From: Papilionanthe hookeriana x Papilionanthe teres
Lineage: Eukaryota; Streptophyta; Magnoliopsida; Asparagales; Orchidaceae
Assembly: GCA_022702705.1 (NCBI GenBank)
Contig: CM040429.1
Location: 8,954,034 to 9,018,033 of the forward strand
Length of the DNA: 64,000 nucleotides
Direction: 5' to 3'
How positions within the stretch are numbered: position 1 is the first letter of the stretch; each line of letters begins with the position of its first letter. The notes below the pieces were generated by a model that searched no databases, was not told the DNA's origin, and saw only the letters and a program-made list of their open reading frames with translations. Positions 12,397-24,222 of this stretch are shown here, piece after piece. A program made the translations under genes and the position numbers.

Positions 12397-12480
12397 AATT
12401 TTTGGATATTTTAAAGTTGATACTAATTTTTGGATATTTTAAAGTTAATCCTAATTTTTGGATATTTTAAAGTTAATCCA
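12397..12480. repeat. Three tandem 28-bp units
   Basis: Three consecutive copies of AATTTTTGGATATTTTAAAG plus eight bases, starting at 12397, 12425 and 12453, differing at only a few positions near the unit ends. Confidence 0.85.
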
Positions 12481-14279
12481 AATCTTTAATTTTTGTTAAT
12501 AATTTGAAACATGCAGAGTTTTAGAGTTTTAATTATTTGAGAAAACTTTCCTTGAATTACACCTAGTAATTTGGCTCTATTCATGTGACTCCAATGTTGT
12601 TGACAACCAAGAATAATAATACTCCTTAGCCCAGTCCAATGTTCTTAAAAAATATTGGTATTTCATATTAAAATTAGCATTCTTGACAATGCAAAAAATT
12701 TCTATGTTTTCATGTTTTCCTATGTAGCTGCACTACTCTTGCAAAAAAATTCATATTCTTCTAAAAAAGTCTATGTTAATATAATTGTTCTACCGACCTA
12801 GTTTGGTAGTACTAAATCACTATTTTTTTTAACATCCTAAGTGGCAAGTTTAGGAGTAAATTACATGTTAAAGGTTAACATGTCAACATTCTACAATCAA
12901 TAAATCAATCACACTACAAGGATGGTTCTAAAATGCATAAGTTATCAACTTATGACAGTGAGAAATTTAACTACTACTCATCTGGAAGAAACATAACAAG
13001 AACTTCATTTCATAACCAAAGAAAACACTAGTTAAAATAATATCACTAAGATGCTCCACAGAATTGCAAGAGTTTATAATGATTACACTGTGATTTCTCT
13101 CTATGAGTACACAATATGCTAAATCTCACTTGGAAGAACACTCGCTCACACTCAAAACACTCCTCCGGATTCCTTCCTGGAGGTGCTTTGACTCATCCCG
13201 AGTTTTCTCCCATGACACCCTCCGATATGACTTACTTGTATGCAAAATGATAAGAATTTAGGTGTACAAACTAAAATCACATGCTTACAGGCATGGACAC
13301 TCAAATCTGGTATTTATTCCTCTGCTTCCAGGCACCCAAGCACCTAAAATTGGCACCCAAACACTCGCAGCTCTAGTTTTGGGTGTCTGGGCGCCCAGTA
13401 CTGGTGCTTGGTCCACGAGTTTTGGGCACCTAGGACTAGGCGCCAGTTCAACCCGTTGTGAGCCTGTTTGCTCTTCTTTACTCCCCAAACTATTTGATAA
13501 CTTATACACTATATAAACTAACACAAATACCCTAATGAACATATAAATGACGCAAATAATATAAATAAATATAGAAATATCATGCATATTTGATACATAT
13601 CATGTGATGGAAGGAGGTTCAGCAGAAAGCCAAGGCACTCTAGAAACTTCAGAGGGTAAGTGTGACTTTTACCCTCATTTTTAGATCTATTTATAGGCCA
13701 AAAAATTGACTTTTAGGTACCAAATTCAAGTTTTTTTTTTCAAATTACCAAAAACACGCAAAAGTTGCTCATACACCTAATTTTTCTGACCCATTTGTGG
13801 ATCTGAGCAAATCTAAGGCTCTTATGCTCGATCTGTGTGACTCGTAACCGTGATTTTTGTGATCTTCTACATGTCTGCACGACCTGTTTTGCCTCGACAA
13901 ACCACAATCTCTTGCTCGCTCAATCACCACCACCTCCAATCTGCAGCCCAACCCGACCCACCCACTAACATGCTTAATTGTTGTCATCCGAGTCTCCATT
14001 CTGAATCTACCATACCTGGCACAGTTTATGCATGCCAAGCCATCATCCCAATCTGGTTCTCCCTATCACGCTTGCACGCCTCCATAGCTGCCACCATCAC
14101 TTCATCCACAGTCATTGGCCACCACCATGGCCTTAGCCGCAGCCACCAGTTGCCGCCACAGCTTGCCAACCTTTTTGCAAAATTTTAAATTATTAATTTT
14201 ATTATTCATATTATTTTTGAATGCTATAAGCGAAGTCATCCCCATAAATAAGGAGATAATTGATGCACCATAAATAAAT

Positions 14280-15360
14280 TTTATATCTTGACACAGGTCT
14301 CGAGATAATTTTTAAAGAAATATTCTCATTCAAATTAAACATCATTTACAACTTATATTTAATCAAATTTATTGTCAAAGTGACAAGATCGATGCAACAA
14401 ATCCTATGCTACAAAAATTGATCAAATTAGAGTAAAATCAAGCTTGTCTCAAGTCGTTGAACCAGAATTGGAGGTTTCGGGTAATTAATTTGAACGTCAA
14501 ATGAACTCCAAATTTGACATTCTTACGGTCAAATCAAGTGTATTGATTAAAGGAATCCATTTAGTTTAAGATATTTTACTTTTCAGACAACAAAGGCCTT
14601 AAAATCATAAGAAAAACTCATGTTATCAAGAGAAGCAACGTGGTTCATTCAATTGGATGGTTATGAGATTTATTAGCAAAAGGACCAAAATACTCCATCC
14701 CTGGAACGTGTAATTGAACCACTTTGTTCACTTGAGTGGAAAAAAAAGAAAAGGAGATGAAACCTATTTCCAATATTATTCTAGACTGAAAAACTGACGA
14801 TAAATCTCGTCCCTTGCAGTTGTCAACTGTCATTGACTATTGCTGACCGTCCAATTCTCATCCTCATCGGTAGACTTTGCGGAGTAACGAAGAAAGCTAC
14901 AAAATAAAGACATATATTGTAGAGTAATGACATACATTATGGAGTAACAAAGCACTATATAAAGTGATGAAGTATCCTGCATTCAAATTAGCATAGTGTC
15001 CTAAATATTATGCAACGACGTATCTCAAATACGGTGTATCAAAGATTCGACGATAACTTCTAGCAACAACTGCTTTCGATTGTTGTGTAACAAATCTTTC
15101 TGCATACAAACATTGTACTTGGAGAAATTTAGTAGTTTTTTCTAGTTTTGGGAATTATAGTTTATCTTCGTAGTTACAAATATTAGTGAATTATTTTAAC
15201 TAGGCTAGACCCTGCAATCTTTTCCCTCTATGAGTTTTTCTAAGTAAAAGTTCATGGTGTATTCTCCTATTTTCTTATTATTTGTGTACGTGTTGGATTT
15301 TGTTCAGTACTGTAACATTAAATTATTACTCTACCACTATAAATTTTCTGGCACACAACA
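14280..15360 (+). repeat. R1 LTR, copy i (solo or remnant)
   Basis: Shares with the other R1 copies the upstream CTCGAGAT and ACTCCAAATTTGAC phrases, the GAGTAACAAAGCAC units in 20-bp phase (14882, 14922, 14942, 14962) and the terminal block CCACTATAAATTTTCTGG. The R1 copy at 37317-38315 is followed by a gypsy gag, so R1 is read as an LTR. Boundaries are approximate. Confidence 0.6.
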
Positions 15361-15639
15361 AATATATAAATTTACGTAAATTATAACATTGATATATCAG
15401 AAATAAACTATGCCACTTATTCCTCAAACTATTATATGGATGTGAAATTTCAAAAATATATAATATAATAGCACTATAAATTAAATTTTTACCAATATTA
15501 TTTTATTTAGCAAACATAAAATTTAAGAAAATATTTATATATTGAATACTAAAAATTTACAGTACTCTTTTTTGTTCAATTCAGATTGATCTAACGAAGA
15601 TGTGGAATTTCGTATTTCGGCCATTCATTTTGATTGTGG

Positions 15640-15690
15640 GTTTTGGGCCACTTGGGCCGCTAAAAACATAATGGGCCTAATAACATTTAT
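15640..15690. promoter_or_regulatory. Cluster of TGGGCC/T (site II-like) motifs
   Basis: Within about 45 bp there are TTGGGCCAC, TTGGGCCGC and ATGGGCCTA. Such TCP-bound site II elements are typical of plant housekeeping promoters, but no gene start is visible on either side. It may be a detached promoter piece or chance. Confidence 0.25.
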
Positions 15691-15779
15691 CTCGTGATAG
15701 ATGCTAACATGATTGCGTGTTTTCTTTTTTAAATCTCTTATAAAACTTGTAGAAACAAAATTTAATCATTTTAATAAAA

Positions 15780-15945
15780 AAAATAAGGAATTATTACATA
15801 CATAACACTGTATTTTTATTTATAAAATTTGCACCATGTCATGTTATTGAATAGAACTAATACATTTATGTATCAAATCATTTAAAGTTTTTGTTAGATA
15901 TGTAAATACATAAGAATTGGGAATGCCAAATCTTATTGATTTGAA
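15780..15945. repeat. MITE family M1, second copy
   Basis: Left end ATTATTACATACATAACACTG and right end GTTAGATATGTAAATACATA followed by AGAATTGGGAATGCC, an AT-rich core and no coding capacity. Compare 10720-10975. Confidence 0.5.
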
Positions 15946-16254
15946 TACCATTTATTTCTAATTATTAGAATATAATTAACATTCCGCTATATTAGAACTA
16001 AAAGTGTAAGTGAGTCGAGCTAACATGAGCATGACTAGTTAACGTGTTAGCAAGTCAAGCTTATGGAGATGTGAGCTCAAACTCGTGAGGAACGACTCAA
16101 CCAGTCGGTTTCTGATCTCTTCGATACATTTTCTGGTGACCACCATCAATCATTTAAATAGCTTTTTCGTTAAGTTTTTATTGTTAGGAGCATAAACGAG
16201 TCGAGCTTAAGCGAGCCCAGTATTTTTTTGTGAACGACTAGTTAGAACTAAATG

Positions 16255-17262
16255 GGTTTGATATGTCTTCAACAACTTTTCATCATTTGAAACGAATCTC
16301 GAGGCATGTCATAAATCTCGAGGTAACTTTTTTAGTAAGAAACCTTTAGATTCGAATTAGAAATCATCTAAAGCTTTGAGTTTAACAGGCTTACAGTCAA
16401 TATGACTTGCTTAACAACATTAAGATCGACCCAATCCTATTCAAATCAAGGTCGGGTCAAACCATTAAGCCACCTCTAAAAGTTTTGTGTGATAAATTGG
16501 AAGGTTAAATAGATTCCAAGTATGATAAACTTATATTCAAATCGAGTGTCACGATGAGAAAAATCCAAAGAGCCCTAGATAACTCAAATTTGACGTTTTA
16601 AGGTGCTTCAACGCCCACAAAATGCTATCTGATTGAATGTGTCTCTTTAGGCCATCCAATGGAGTGATCCATATTCTTTTCTTATTTGCAGGAGAGGCAT
16701 TTCCAGACCCTATAAATAGAGCCCTTTTCCTGCCTCCGCGGTCATCGATCACCATCGATCACCGCTTACCGACAACTATTGACCACCTTCAACCACCCCC
16801 TGCTCATTACAATGAAGCCCCTCATAGAGTCACGACATATGATGCAGAGTAACGAAGCACCATGTAGAGTCACATCATACTTTGCAAAGTAACAAAGCAC
16901 TGTACAGAGTACAAAAATCTAGATCACAGAGAAGCGAAGCACTCTACAGAGCAGTACATTGTCCATAATGTCATGTAACAGCAAACCTCAATGGCAGTGT
17001 ATCAAACTTCTTACAATTACTCCCAATTGCTACCGCTTTAGGTCATTGTACAAAAAAAATTTCTTCTATATACAAACATTATACTTCGATGAACTGTTGT
17101 GTTCTCACCAACTTATAAAAGATAATTTGATTGGGCTAGAGTATGTGGTTTTTTTCTCTTTGCAGGTTTCCGCGTAAACATCTTTGTTGTATCTACTTGT
17201 CACTTCTATTCTTTGTGTGTGTGCTAGATTTCGTATTACGCTGCACTATAAAAATTTTGCTT
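16255..17262 (+). repeat. R1 LTR, copy ii (solo or remnant)
   Basis: Contains AATCTCGAGGCATG, ATTCCAAGTATG, AGAAAAATCCAAAGAGCCC, a TATA box in CCCTATAAATAGAGCCC (about 16710), an ATCACC/GACCACC-rich stretch and then AGAGT-phased units at 16827, 16847, 16867, 16887 and 16907. It ends near CACTATAAAAATTTTG, matching the end block of the other copies. No internal coding region is attached. Confidence 0.6.
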
Positions 17263-17639
17263 ATTGCCGACGGTCAAGTACTGTCGGTAATAATTTAAAA
17301 ACCGTATCGACGGTTATGCTACAGTTTATTCGATGTAGCAAAAAGATTTGTAGGTAATAAAATTACTAACACATTTAGCAACGGTTTCTTAACACTGACG
17401 ATTATCCGACATATTTTAACCATCACTACTGCACCAAGTCTCTGCTGTGTTAGACTTATAAACTTATAAAATAACATGCATCCGTTCACGCAGCAATCAA
17501 TCTTCTCTGTTTTCAACTCTAACTTGGAAACAAATTTTTTCATTCAGTATAAGTCTTCTGGAACTAAATTTTCATTTGTATTAGTCTCTTTCAGTAATGT
17601 TGCAAATTGCTTGAAGCACTATATTGAGTAATTATGGCA

Positions 17640-17770
17640 AATCAATGCAGGAATCAACAAACACAAGAAAAAACACACATATTTAACGAGGTTCGGCAAT
17701 TTGCCTAATTCTCGAGAGCAAGAACGGCGGCTTTCTGATTTCCTGAAACAACACATCTCCTTAGGTTACA
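17640..17770 (+). repeat. Fragment of a copia-type LTR
   Basis: The phrase TTTAACGAGGTTCGGCAATT followed by TGCCTA and CTCGAGAGC is a common block of Tork/SIRE-type copia LTRs. copia-2 here has the parallel block TTACGTGGTTCGGTC and GACCTACGTCC. Only about 130 bp are visible, running into a (TA)n tract. Confidence 0.45.
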
Positions 17771-17773
17771 AAT

Positions 17774-17776
<3 letters not shown>

Positions 17777-17857
<81 letters not shown>
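17777..17857. repeat. (AT)n microsatellite
   Basis: About 81 bp of uninterrupted AT dinucleotides. It creates a spurious Tyr-Ile-repeat frame over 17701-17943. Confidence 0.97.
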
Positions 17858-17859
<2 letters not shown>

Positions 17860-17879
17860 CCTAATGTACAATATTTAGT

Positions 17880-18070
17880 TACAACCAAATTCTTTTATGT
17901 ATTTGCATATCTAACAACCAAAGTCTTTTATTTGCATATATAACTCTCAATTCCTTGATATCACATCAAAATATCATTAATATTTATCTTTTAAAAATAA
18001 AATTATTTTTATTTTAAATGTTAGATATATAAATACATAAAAATCTATCTGCTATATATGTAAATCTCCC
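17880..18070. repeat. MITE family M1, third copy
   Basis: Left end ACCAAATTCTTTTATGTATT then GCATATCTAAC. Right end TGTTAGATATATAAATACAT then ATATATGTAAATCTCCC. The ends form an inverted pair, and the copy lies directly beside the (AT)n tract. Confidence 0.5.
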
Positions 18071-18960
18071 TTCACGTCACTAAAATATTAGTGATGACTT
18101 AAAAAAATTGAATCCAGAACGAGTAAGAGAAGATCAGCGCAGACCCTTATAAACAACACTAACATGATACTGCTTTGTAAGGCTATATGACAAGGACGCA
18201 TCTGAAAGCCAAGAGATATAAAATTCTGAGTTCATAACGCTTATTTTATACGGAGAATATGCGCAGTCCGCACGTAGCTCCCTAATACCCATCCAATATC
18301 CTCCCAATACCCTTAAAATCCCAATAGCCATCCAATACCCACCCGGTACACTTAAAATCCGCACCCAACGCTGCATACGTGCTCCGGATGGAATAATTCG
18401 CCTATTTTCAAGGTTGTGGTACACTAATAAAGATTACATATATCACAGGAATGAGAGATAAAAATGATTTAAGAAATAGTAGGGAAAGCTACAGATACCT
18501 GTTCTCTCGTCCAGTTTAAATAGAACGCTGCATTAAAAATGATAATATATATTATGCTGATTAAAAAAAAAATAATGTTGGAAGACCAGGTTTACTATTT
18601 TTATTTGTATAGCCGCATCTTCTTAGACTGAGTCCAAGTCTACACCATGCCAATTCAATAGATCAACTCGGTCGATCAGATCGTTGAATCAGTTCGGTGA
18701 AGCTGTTCGACTGATTAACTCAGCAAATCAATTCGGCTTCATCAAACTTATCAAGGGTTGAATAGACCTTCAATAGGTGCAAACAATCAGGTCACATGTC
18801 CACCTGTTTTATTCTTATTTCAAATTTGTATGCGTTTACGGGCAATTCATGATCCGATAATTTTCTCATTTTTACCTGGTAAAACAAAAGAAAATTGGAG
18901 ATACGGAGGGTCGGCTTTCGCCGGTTTTAAGAATTCAATCGCATTCTTTCTTATGACTAC
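18071..18960. other. Gene-free stretch
   Basis: Contains a run of near-repeats of CCATCCAATACCC and CTTAAAATCC at 18285-18360 and a patch of TCGGTCGATC/GTTCGACTGA phrases at 18660-18740. No domain was recognised in any frame. The short plus-strand frame at 18758-18979 matches nothing I know. Confidence 0.4.
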
Positions 18961-18964
18961 TTTT

Positions 18965-19130
18965 TCAATGAGACATTGATATACATAAAACTCGATTCTT
19001 TATTATCACATCAAAAATAGTACTTTTATTACTTTTTAAACGTCAAAATAACTTTTCATGCATAAATATGATGTTTTGGTGTGAGATATGTAACTACGTA
19101 GGAATTGTGTGCTATGCACCAAAATTTATC
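18965..19130. repeat. MITE family M1, fourth copy
   Basis: Right end GTGAGATATGTAACTACGTA then GGAATTGTGTGCTATGCACC. The left part (GATATACATAAAACTCGATT) is a weak inverted match. Confidence 0.4.
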
Positions 19131-19164
19131 TTTTTTAATATTATTAAAGAATAAAATTAGAGTA

Positions 19165-19168
<4 letters not shown>

Positions 19169-19224
<56 letters not shown>
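19169..19224. repeat. (AT)n microsatellite
   Basis: About 56 bp of pure AT dinucleotides. Confidence 0.97.
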
Positions 19225-19227
<3 letters not shown>

Positions 19228-19996
19228 GTGTCAAAAAATTTGTGTCAGTAGAGTAATGATTTAATGTCTTAGCATTGTATAAATATCCATCACACGCAGA
19301 TAAAAGAAAAATAGTACGAAGATCACCAATATTTTTACATGAAAAAAATCTTGGAAAGGGAAAAGATTGTAGGGCCTAGCTTAGTCAAAGTAATTCATCA
19401 TATGTTTGTATTATAGATGTATGCTATTCTCTCGCAACAAAGAGAATGGGAATGTAATCTTACACTGAAAATTACACTTTTCTTTATACAACACAAAGAA
19501 AATAAAAATATTAGAATATTACTCAAGTACACTGTACCATGAGTTTCAGATGTGTATATATACATTTGTAGTATTTTCATTTAATAATAATGGAAATTTT
19601 TACTTTTTTTTTAAAGCTTCGTTCCTGTGTTTTTTATTCTTCTTTCTTCATTATTTCTTCTACCTCCTCGATGCCTGTGCTTTCAAAGAAGATCAAGAAG
19701 ATTTCATGGCATGAAAGCCTTTTCTTGCTTCACGACACCTCTTCTTCAGTGTCCTCCAATCCTTCGAGCCTTTTGCTTGCTCTAGTCACAAGATCCTGCA
19801 TTGCTATGTCGCCCATAGCAGACATCGATTGGTTTTCTCCTTTTTATCGTTTGTGTCTCACCAGATCCGAATTCTTACTCGCCTTAGACAACCCTGTCCT
19901 AGACGTCTTTGCTCCCTACCCCGTTTTTCTTCCGCTTCACGCAGCATCTCACGTGATATTTCTTCTTCTCTTCTATTTTCCTATTTTATTCAATAT

Positions 19997-20760
19997 ATGA
20001 GTTTTGTATCCCACGCTTCCCCTAATAATACTATTTCCAGCTCTTTGCCCTGTGATCTTCCCATTTCCACCCAACTTAATTTTCGCATTACCCACCTCAA
20101 GAATAACATCTCTAGTCCCCTTAACCCAGAGAACTATACCATATGGAAAGCTCAAATGATGAAGATATTTAGAGTAAAAGGTTATGGGAGCTTCTTGACC
20201 AGAATCTTTCAACCACTATCATTCAAGGTTCTCAAAGCAAAACTATTAACTTTGATTACGTTCAGGATATAATTATTGATCAGAATCTTTTCGTCGCTCT
20301 GTGTTCCATTATCTCTCCCTCAATTCATCCTTAAGTTCTGAATTTAGACACCTGTGTGGATATTTGGACCACAATCGAGAGACGAAATTAATCTACCAAC
20401 CATTCAAGAATCACCCCAATTAAGAATGAGCTACAATATCTACAATACAAAGGAAGACAAGGACTCAATAATTGTTTGATATCAAATGCATTGATAGTTT
20501 GGATGCCGTCGGAGCTGTTATTCATCCTGAAGATATTATTCTCTACATATTAAATTGTCTTCCATCCAATTATCACGCATTGAAGACCGCCATTCGAACC
20601 ATCCTTCAACTCAGCTTAGATGATCTATATACTTATTTATGCAGTGAAGAGTTAAATCTTGCTCAAGAAATGGCTAAAGAAACTTATCCATCACCTAATA
20701 CAGGTCTCATCGATGCTAGTGGAAAAGGCAAGTTCTAGCATCCAGATCCTGACTCAAGCT
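19997..20760 (+). pseudogene. copia-3 gag remnant
   Basis: From the ATG at 19997 the frame contains SSPLNPENYTIWKAQMMKIF, the N-terminal block of copia Gag proteins with the family's LxxxNYxxWK pattern. It is cut near 20210. Downstream, 20472-20738 contains LNCLPSNYHALKTAIRT and a later SEELNLAQEMAKE, matching the C-terminal half (usual form LxxLPxxY, then LxxxE). Stops and shifts separate the two. An extended upstream frame exists at 19590-20000, but its composition looks like leader sequence. Confidence 0.7.
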
Positions 20761-20959
20761 AGGACACAAATTTTTGGTCAACACATTCTCCAATTGTTAA
20801 AGGCTCATGGCCTTCATCCTCTCCATTTATGAATTCAAAATCCTCCAAGATTATTAGTCAACTTTGCAATACATCAGATCATTCAACCATCAAATGTTGG
20901 CATCACCATGATCCAAACTTTCAATCTCTCACGGCCTTAATCACCGACTCCAACCCAAA

Positions 20960-22945
20960 TGCATTTAAATTCTAGTATTTGGATAGTGGAGCCTCGGAAC
21001 TTCTCACGAACAATTCTAATCATATCTCTCATCCTCAAGAATACAATGGAACTTGCTTTATCACGATTGTCAATGGTCAACAACTTTTCATTGCTAATAC
21101 TTGACAACGAATTCTTTCAACTTATAAATGTAAGTTCTTACTTTCTAATATACATCAAGTACCCATCTGGATTATAATCTTTTTTCTGTTAGCAAACTTA
21201 TTTTTACTAACTCAAGTGCTATTACTTTCACCACTAATAGATATGTTATTAAGGATATATGAAACAAAATCATGCTTGAATGACTATGTGTGCAAGGTCT
21301 CTATCCCATTCTACCACCAGACACGCCCTCAATGTAATCCTTAGTTGTTACCACCATTCAACAAGTAACAAATCTCTAGCATCCATGAATTGGTCATCCA
21401 AGTTACACATTTCAAAAATCTCTTACAAGTTAAATTCTCTCCTAACGTCATCAACCTCATAGATCCAACTGTACTTAATGGTCTCAGCAAGACACAAATT
21501 ACATTTTTCAATTTCTACTTCTTAAGCCACTCACCCATTAGATATTATTCATCCTAATGTATGGGGACTATCCCCTGTACTTTCATTGCAATCTTTCATA
21601 TACCATACGATTTTTATTGATTATTATTCTCATTTTTCTTGGGAGAGTACATTGACATAAAAAATGAAACTGTAAAAAAATTATTAAATTCAAACAACTT
21701 ATTGAAAATCAATTCAATACTCACCTTAAAATTTTTAGAACTGATGGTATAATAACAATAAAAGTGACACCTTTCTTAAGCAATGGTGTATTTCTCACCA
21801 ATATACTTATCCCTACACATCTGAACAGAATGGTATTGTAGAACAAAAACATTATCTTCTTCACAATGATGCTTCCTTAGCTCATTGTTTGTGGGTTCAT
21901 ACTATTCTAATCACATCTTATCTAATTAATTGTTTATCTTCCCAAAAAACTCACAAAAAATCTTCTAATCAGCATTCTAATATAAAATACATACTTACTC
22001 TCACTAAAAAGAGTTGGATGTCAATGTTTCTCCTGGCTTAGTCCCTACTCACAATACATACTCTTTCATCTCAAAAAAAATGTGTTTTTCAAGTATATGC
22101 TACCTCACAAAAAGGATATAACTGTTAAGATCCCCTTACACATAAAGTTTAAATTTCTAGACGTGTTATTTGATGAAACTATCAATTCCAATGAACCAAT
22201 GCATCATCCAAACCCACAGAACCTCAAACAATATCACATCTTCATCCTCTTTTGTTAGTCCCTACCTCTTCCAGCACTCGAAAAGATCTATCACTCCCAT
22301 TATATCTTCTATTGAACTCCCAATGCCTCCAAACCTATATATCCCTCATACTCTACCTCCATTGATTTACCCTTCTTCTCATTCCCAACCCATTGAGTTG
22401 AACATTCTTCACTCTCTCAATCAATTCAACATAGTATTCCCAATCACTAAATGCTACTCGCTCCGAAATTGATTATCTTAAACCCAAACGGATTTTTAAT
22501 CTCACCCATCAATCCTCTTCCTCCGACTCCACATGCTATACAAATGTCGACAAGCACTATCACTGAGGGAAAGCTATGTCAGAAGAATTTCAAACCTTAA
22601 AAGCTGAAGGCACATGGGAACTAGTTCCTCCTTCTTCTAACAGAACATCTTAGGTTGTAAATGGACTTGTAAGACCAAATTCCATGTGGATGGATCTATT
22701 GCTCATTTTAAAGCTTGGTTAGTTGCTCAAGGGTTCAAACAACATGAAGTTCTTGACTATACAAAAACTTTCAGTTTTGTAGCTAAAATTCCTACAATTT
22801 TGGTTCTTCTTATTATTGTCATCTATCATTACTGACATATTCTCCAGTTAGATGTCTCAAATGCATTTCTTCATGGTCAATGGACCGACACTATCTACAT
22901 GGAGCAACTTATGTGTTCTACTGATGCTGTGCACCCTCATTATGT
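20960..22945 (+). pseudogene. copia-3 protease, integrase and partial reverse transcriptase
   Basis: YLDSGAS at about 20976-20996 is the aspartic protease active site, followed by an FITIVNGQQLFI segment. Integrase is visible at about 21780-22100 (the YTSEQNGIVEQKHYLL region and later SYLINCLSS). RT begins near 22590 with GTWELVPPSS, continues with LVAQGFKQHEVLDYTKTF, and ends just after QLDVSNAFLHG and IYMEQ at about 22900. The YVDD box and RNase H are absent. Many stops make it non-functional. Confidence 0.72.
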
Positions 22946-23405
22946 CTAGTGGTCGTTGGTGGCAGAAGGTGGTGACGGTTAAAAGTGGTTGATGATAGCT
23001 AGTTTGCAATAATGGCTAGTGGTGATCGTTGGTAGCCAAGCAGTGATCAACGACTATAGAGGTCAATGATTATTCATTTGCTCTTGGAATCCCACTTCTT
23101 CTCGTCATGCCCTTCTCAACTAAAAAGTGGGGACCTAGTTATAGACATTTGGGGAGGAGCATTTTGATATTTTGACTTGTAACTTCCCAACCACCTAATC
23201 AAATGGTTCATGTTGATTTACTTTGATCATTTATAATTTTTCTAATGATTTGGTTGGTTAATGACCTCCAATTGAGTGATCTTAGGCTCTTTGGATTTCT
23301 CTTATCTTAATGCTCAATTTGATTATATATATTTCAAATTTGGAGTTCATTTAAAAATTCAATTGACAATTTAAAGTTTTCAATTATGCTTCAATAGTTT
23401 CATCT
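22945..23405 (-). repeat. R1 LTR, copy iii (inverted fragment)
   Basis: The reverse complement carries AGAGAAATCCAAAGAGCC, the ACTCCAAATTTGAA phrase and an ACC/GATCACC-rich stretch seen in other R1 copies. It lies head to head with R1 copy iv, so the two form an inverted pair, and it truncates copia-3. Confidence 0.55.
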
Positions 23406-23409
23406 ATGC

Positions 23410-23800
23410 TTGATTGGATATGGATTAAACCAATTTTGTTATTGAAACACCATCAACAAATTTTCATCATTCGACACAAATCTTGAGATGTGGCAAGAAA
23501 CGATGTACATTTTTAGCAAGAAACGCTAAAACATTAATTAAAAATCACCTAGAACTCTAATTTAAACAAAATTACATTCAAACTGATCAAAATAATCAGT
23601 TTGATGAGACGTTAATGTTAGTCCAATCCAAGTGAAATCGAGCCCAAATCAAATCATTAAACCAATTTTTGAAGTATTTAGTGCCCGGTTAGAAAGTAAA
23701 ATGAATTCCAAATTTGAAAAACTTATAATCAAATCAAGCATCTTAATGAGAAAAATCCAACGAGCCCAAGATCATTCAATTCTGACATTGTCAGGGTATT
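23410..23800 (+). repeat. R1 LTR, copy iv, left part (split by Athila)
   Basis: Carries ATTCGACACAAATCTTGAG, AATTCCAAATTTGAA and ATGAGAAAAATCC, then breaks at GTATT (23796-23800). The same LTR resumes at 37312 with GTATTCAAATG. Confidence 0.7.
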
Positions 23801-23979
23801 TGATCACAGAAAAATTCATTGAGAAATTCATATCTATTTTTGATGAAATTGCACTTTAAAGAAAGGTATTTTCTTTATTTTATTGCAGGAACAAAAATTT
23901 ATAAGTGATGGAAGAAAAAAGCATGAAATGGAGCAAATTTGGATAAAAAAGAAGGAAATTCATGCAAATATAACTACTT

Positions 23980-24130
23980 CGCCGACGGCGAGATCGTGAG
24001 GAGAAATTTCTGAAGAAATTATAACTATCTCACCGACAACGAGCTCGAGCCCGCCGACAACGAGATCGCGCGGTTTGAAGACCTTCTAGAAGCCCCGCTG
24101 ACGGCGAGGTCGTTTCCCGCCGACGGCGAG
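23980..24130. repeat. CGCCGACGGCG palindrome cluster 1 (5' LTR)
   Basis: About five units of the form GCCGAC(G/A)(G/A)CGAG in a CG-rich island within AT-rich LTR sequence. The 11-mer CGCCGACGGCG is its own reverse complement except at the centre. Confidence 0.75.
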
Positions 24131-24207
24131 CTAGTTCAAAATGCATATACATTGAACCTGGACACTTTTTGAAGAGGTGTTTAAGCACCCCTTGGACCTT
24201 TGCCTAC

Positions 24208-24222
24208 CTCTATAAATAGAGG
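24208..24222 (+). promoter_or_regulatory. Athila 5' LTR TATA box
   Basis: CCTCTATAAATAGAGG is a near-ideal plant TATA box with symmetric flanks. It lies about 410 bp into the LTR and should set the U3/R boundary some 30 bp downstream. Confidence 0.7.

Larger units (their letters stand above)
10510..14280. other. Gene-free stretch with MITE and tandem repeats
   Basis: No convincing gene. Contents listed separately are an M1 MITE and two short tandem arrays. At about 13330-13470 a GC-richer patch repeats GGCACC, GGGCGCC and TTTTGGG phrases on both strands. The 84- and 100-codon frames over it come from that repetition. At 13850-14190 a CCACC-rich patch yields a 112-codon frame with no recognisable domain. 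Confidence 0.5.
19590..22945 (+). mobile_element. copia-3: 3'-truncated Ty1/copia element
   Basis: Plus-strand gag, protease, integrase and partial RT remnants in copia order. The coding part starts near an ATG at 19997. An upstream leader or LTR of TTC/CTT-rich sequence probably begins between 19240 and 19605, but no clear LTR pair, primer site or target duplication was found. The element stops in RT at about 22945, where an inverted R1 copy begins. It looks the oldest of the copia copies, with stops in all domains. Confidence 0.75.

Noticed and set aside
13262..14188. Several 84-112 codon frames on both strands
   Set aside because: They overlie GGCACC and CCACC repeat patches in opposing frames and have no domain or gene-start context.
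17244..17440. CACTA transposon terminus (CACTATAAAAA followed by CCGACGGT-type subterminal repeats)
   Set aside because: The CACTATAAA phrase is also the normal end block of R1 LTR copies, no second terminus was found, and the subterminal motifs are few. It remains possible but unsupported.
17701..17943. 80-codon frame with a Tyr-Ile repeat
   Set aside because: Produced by the (AT)n microsatellite.
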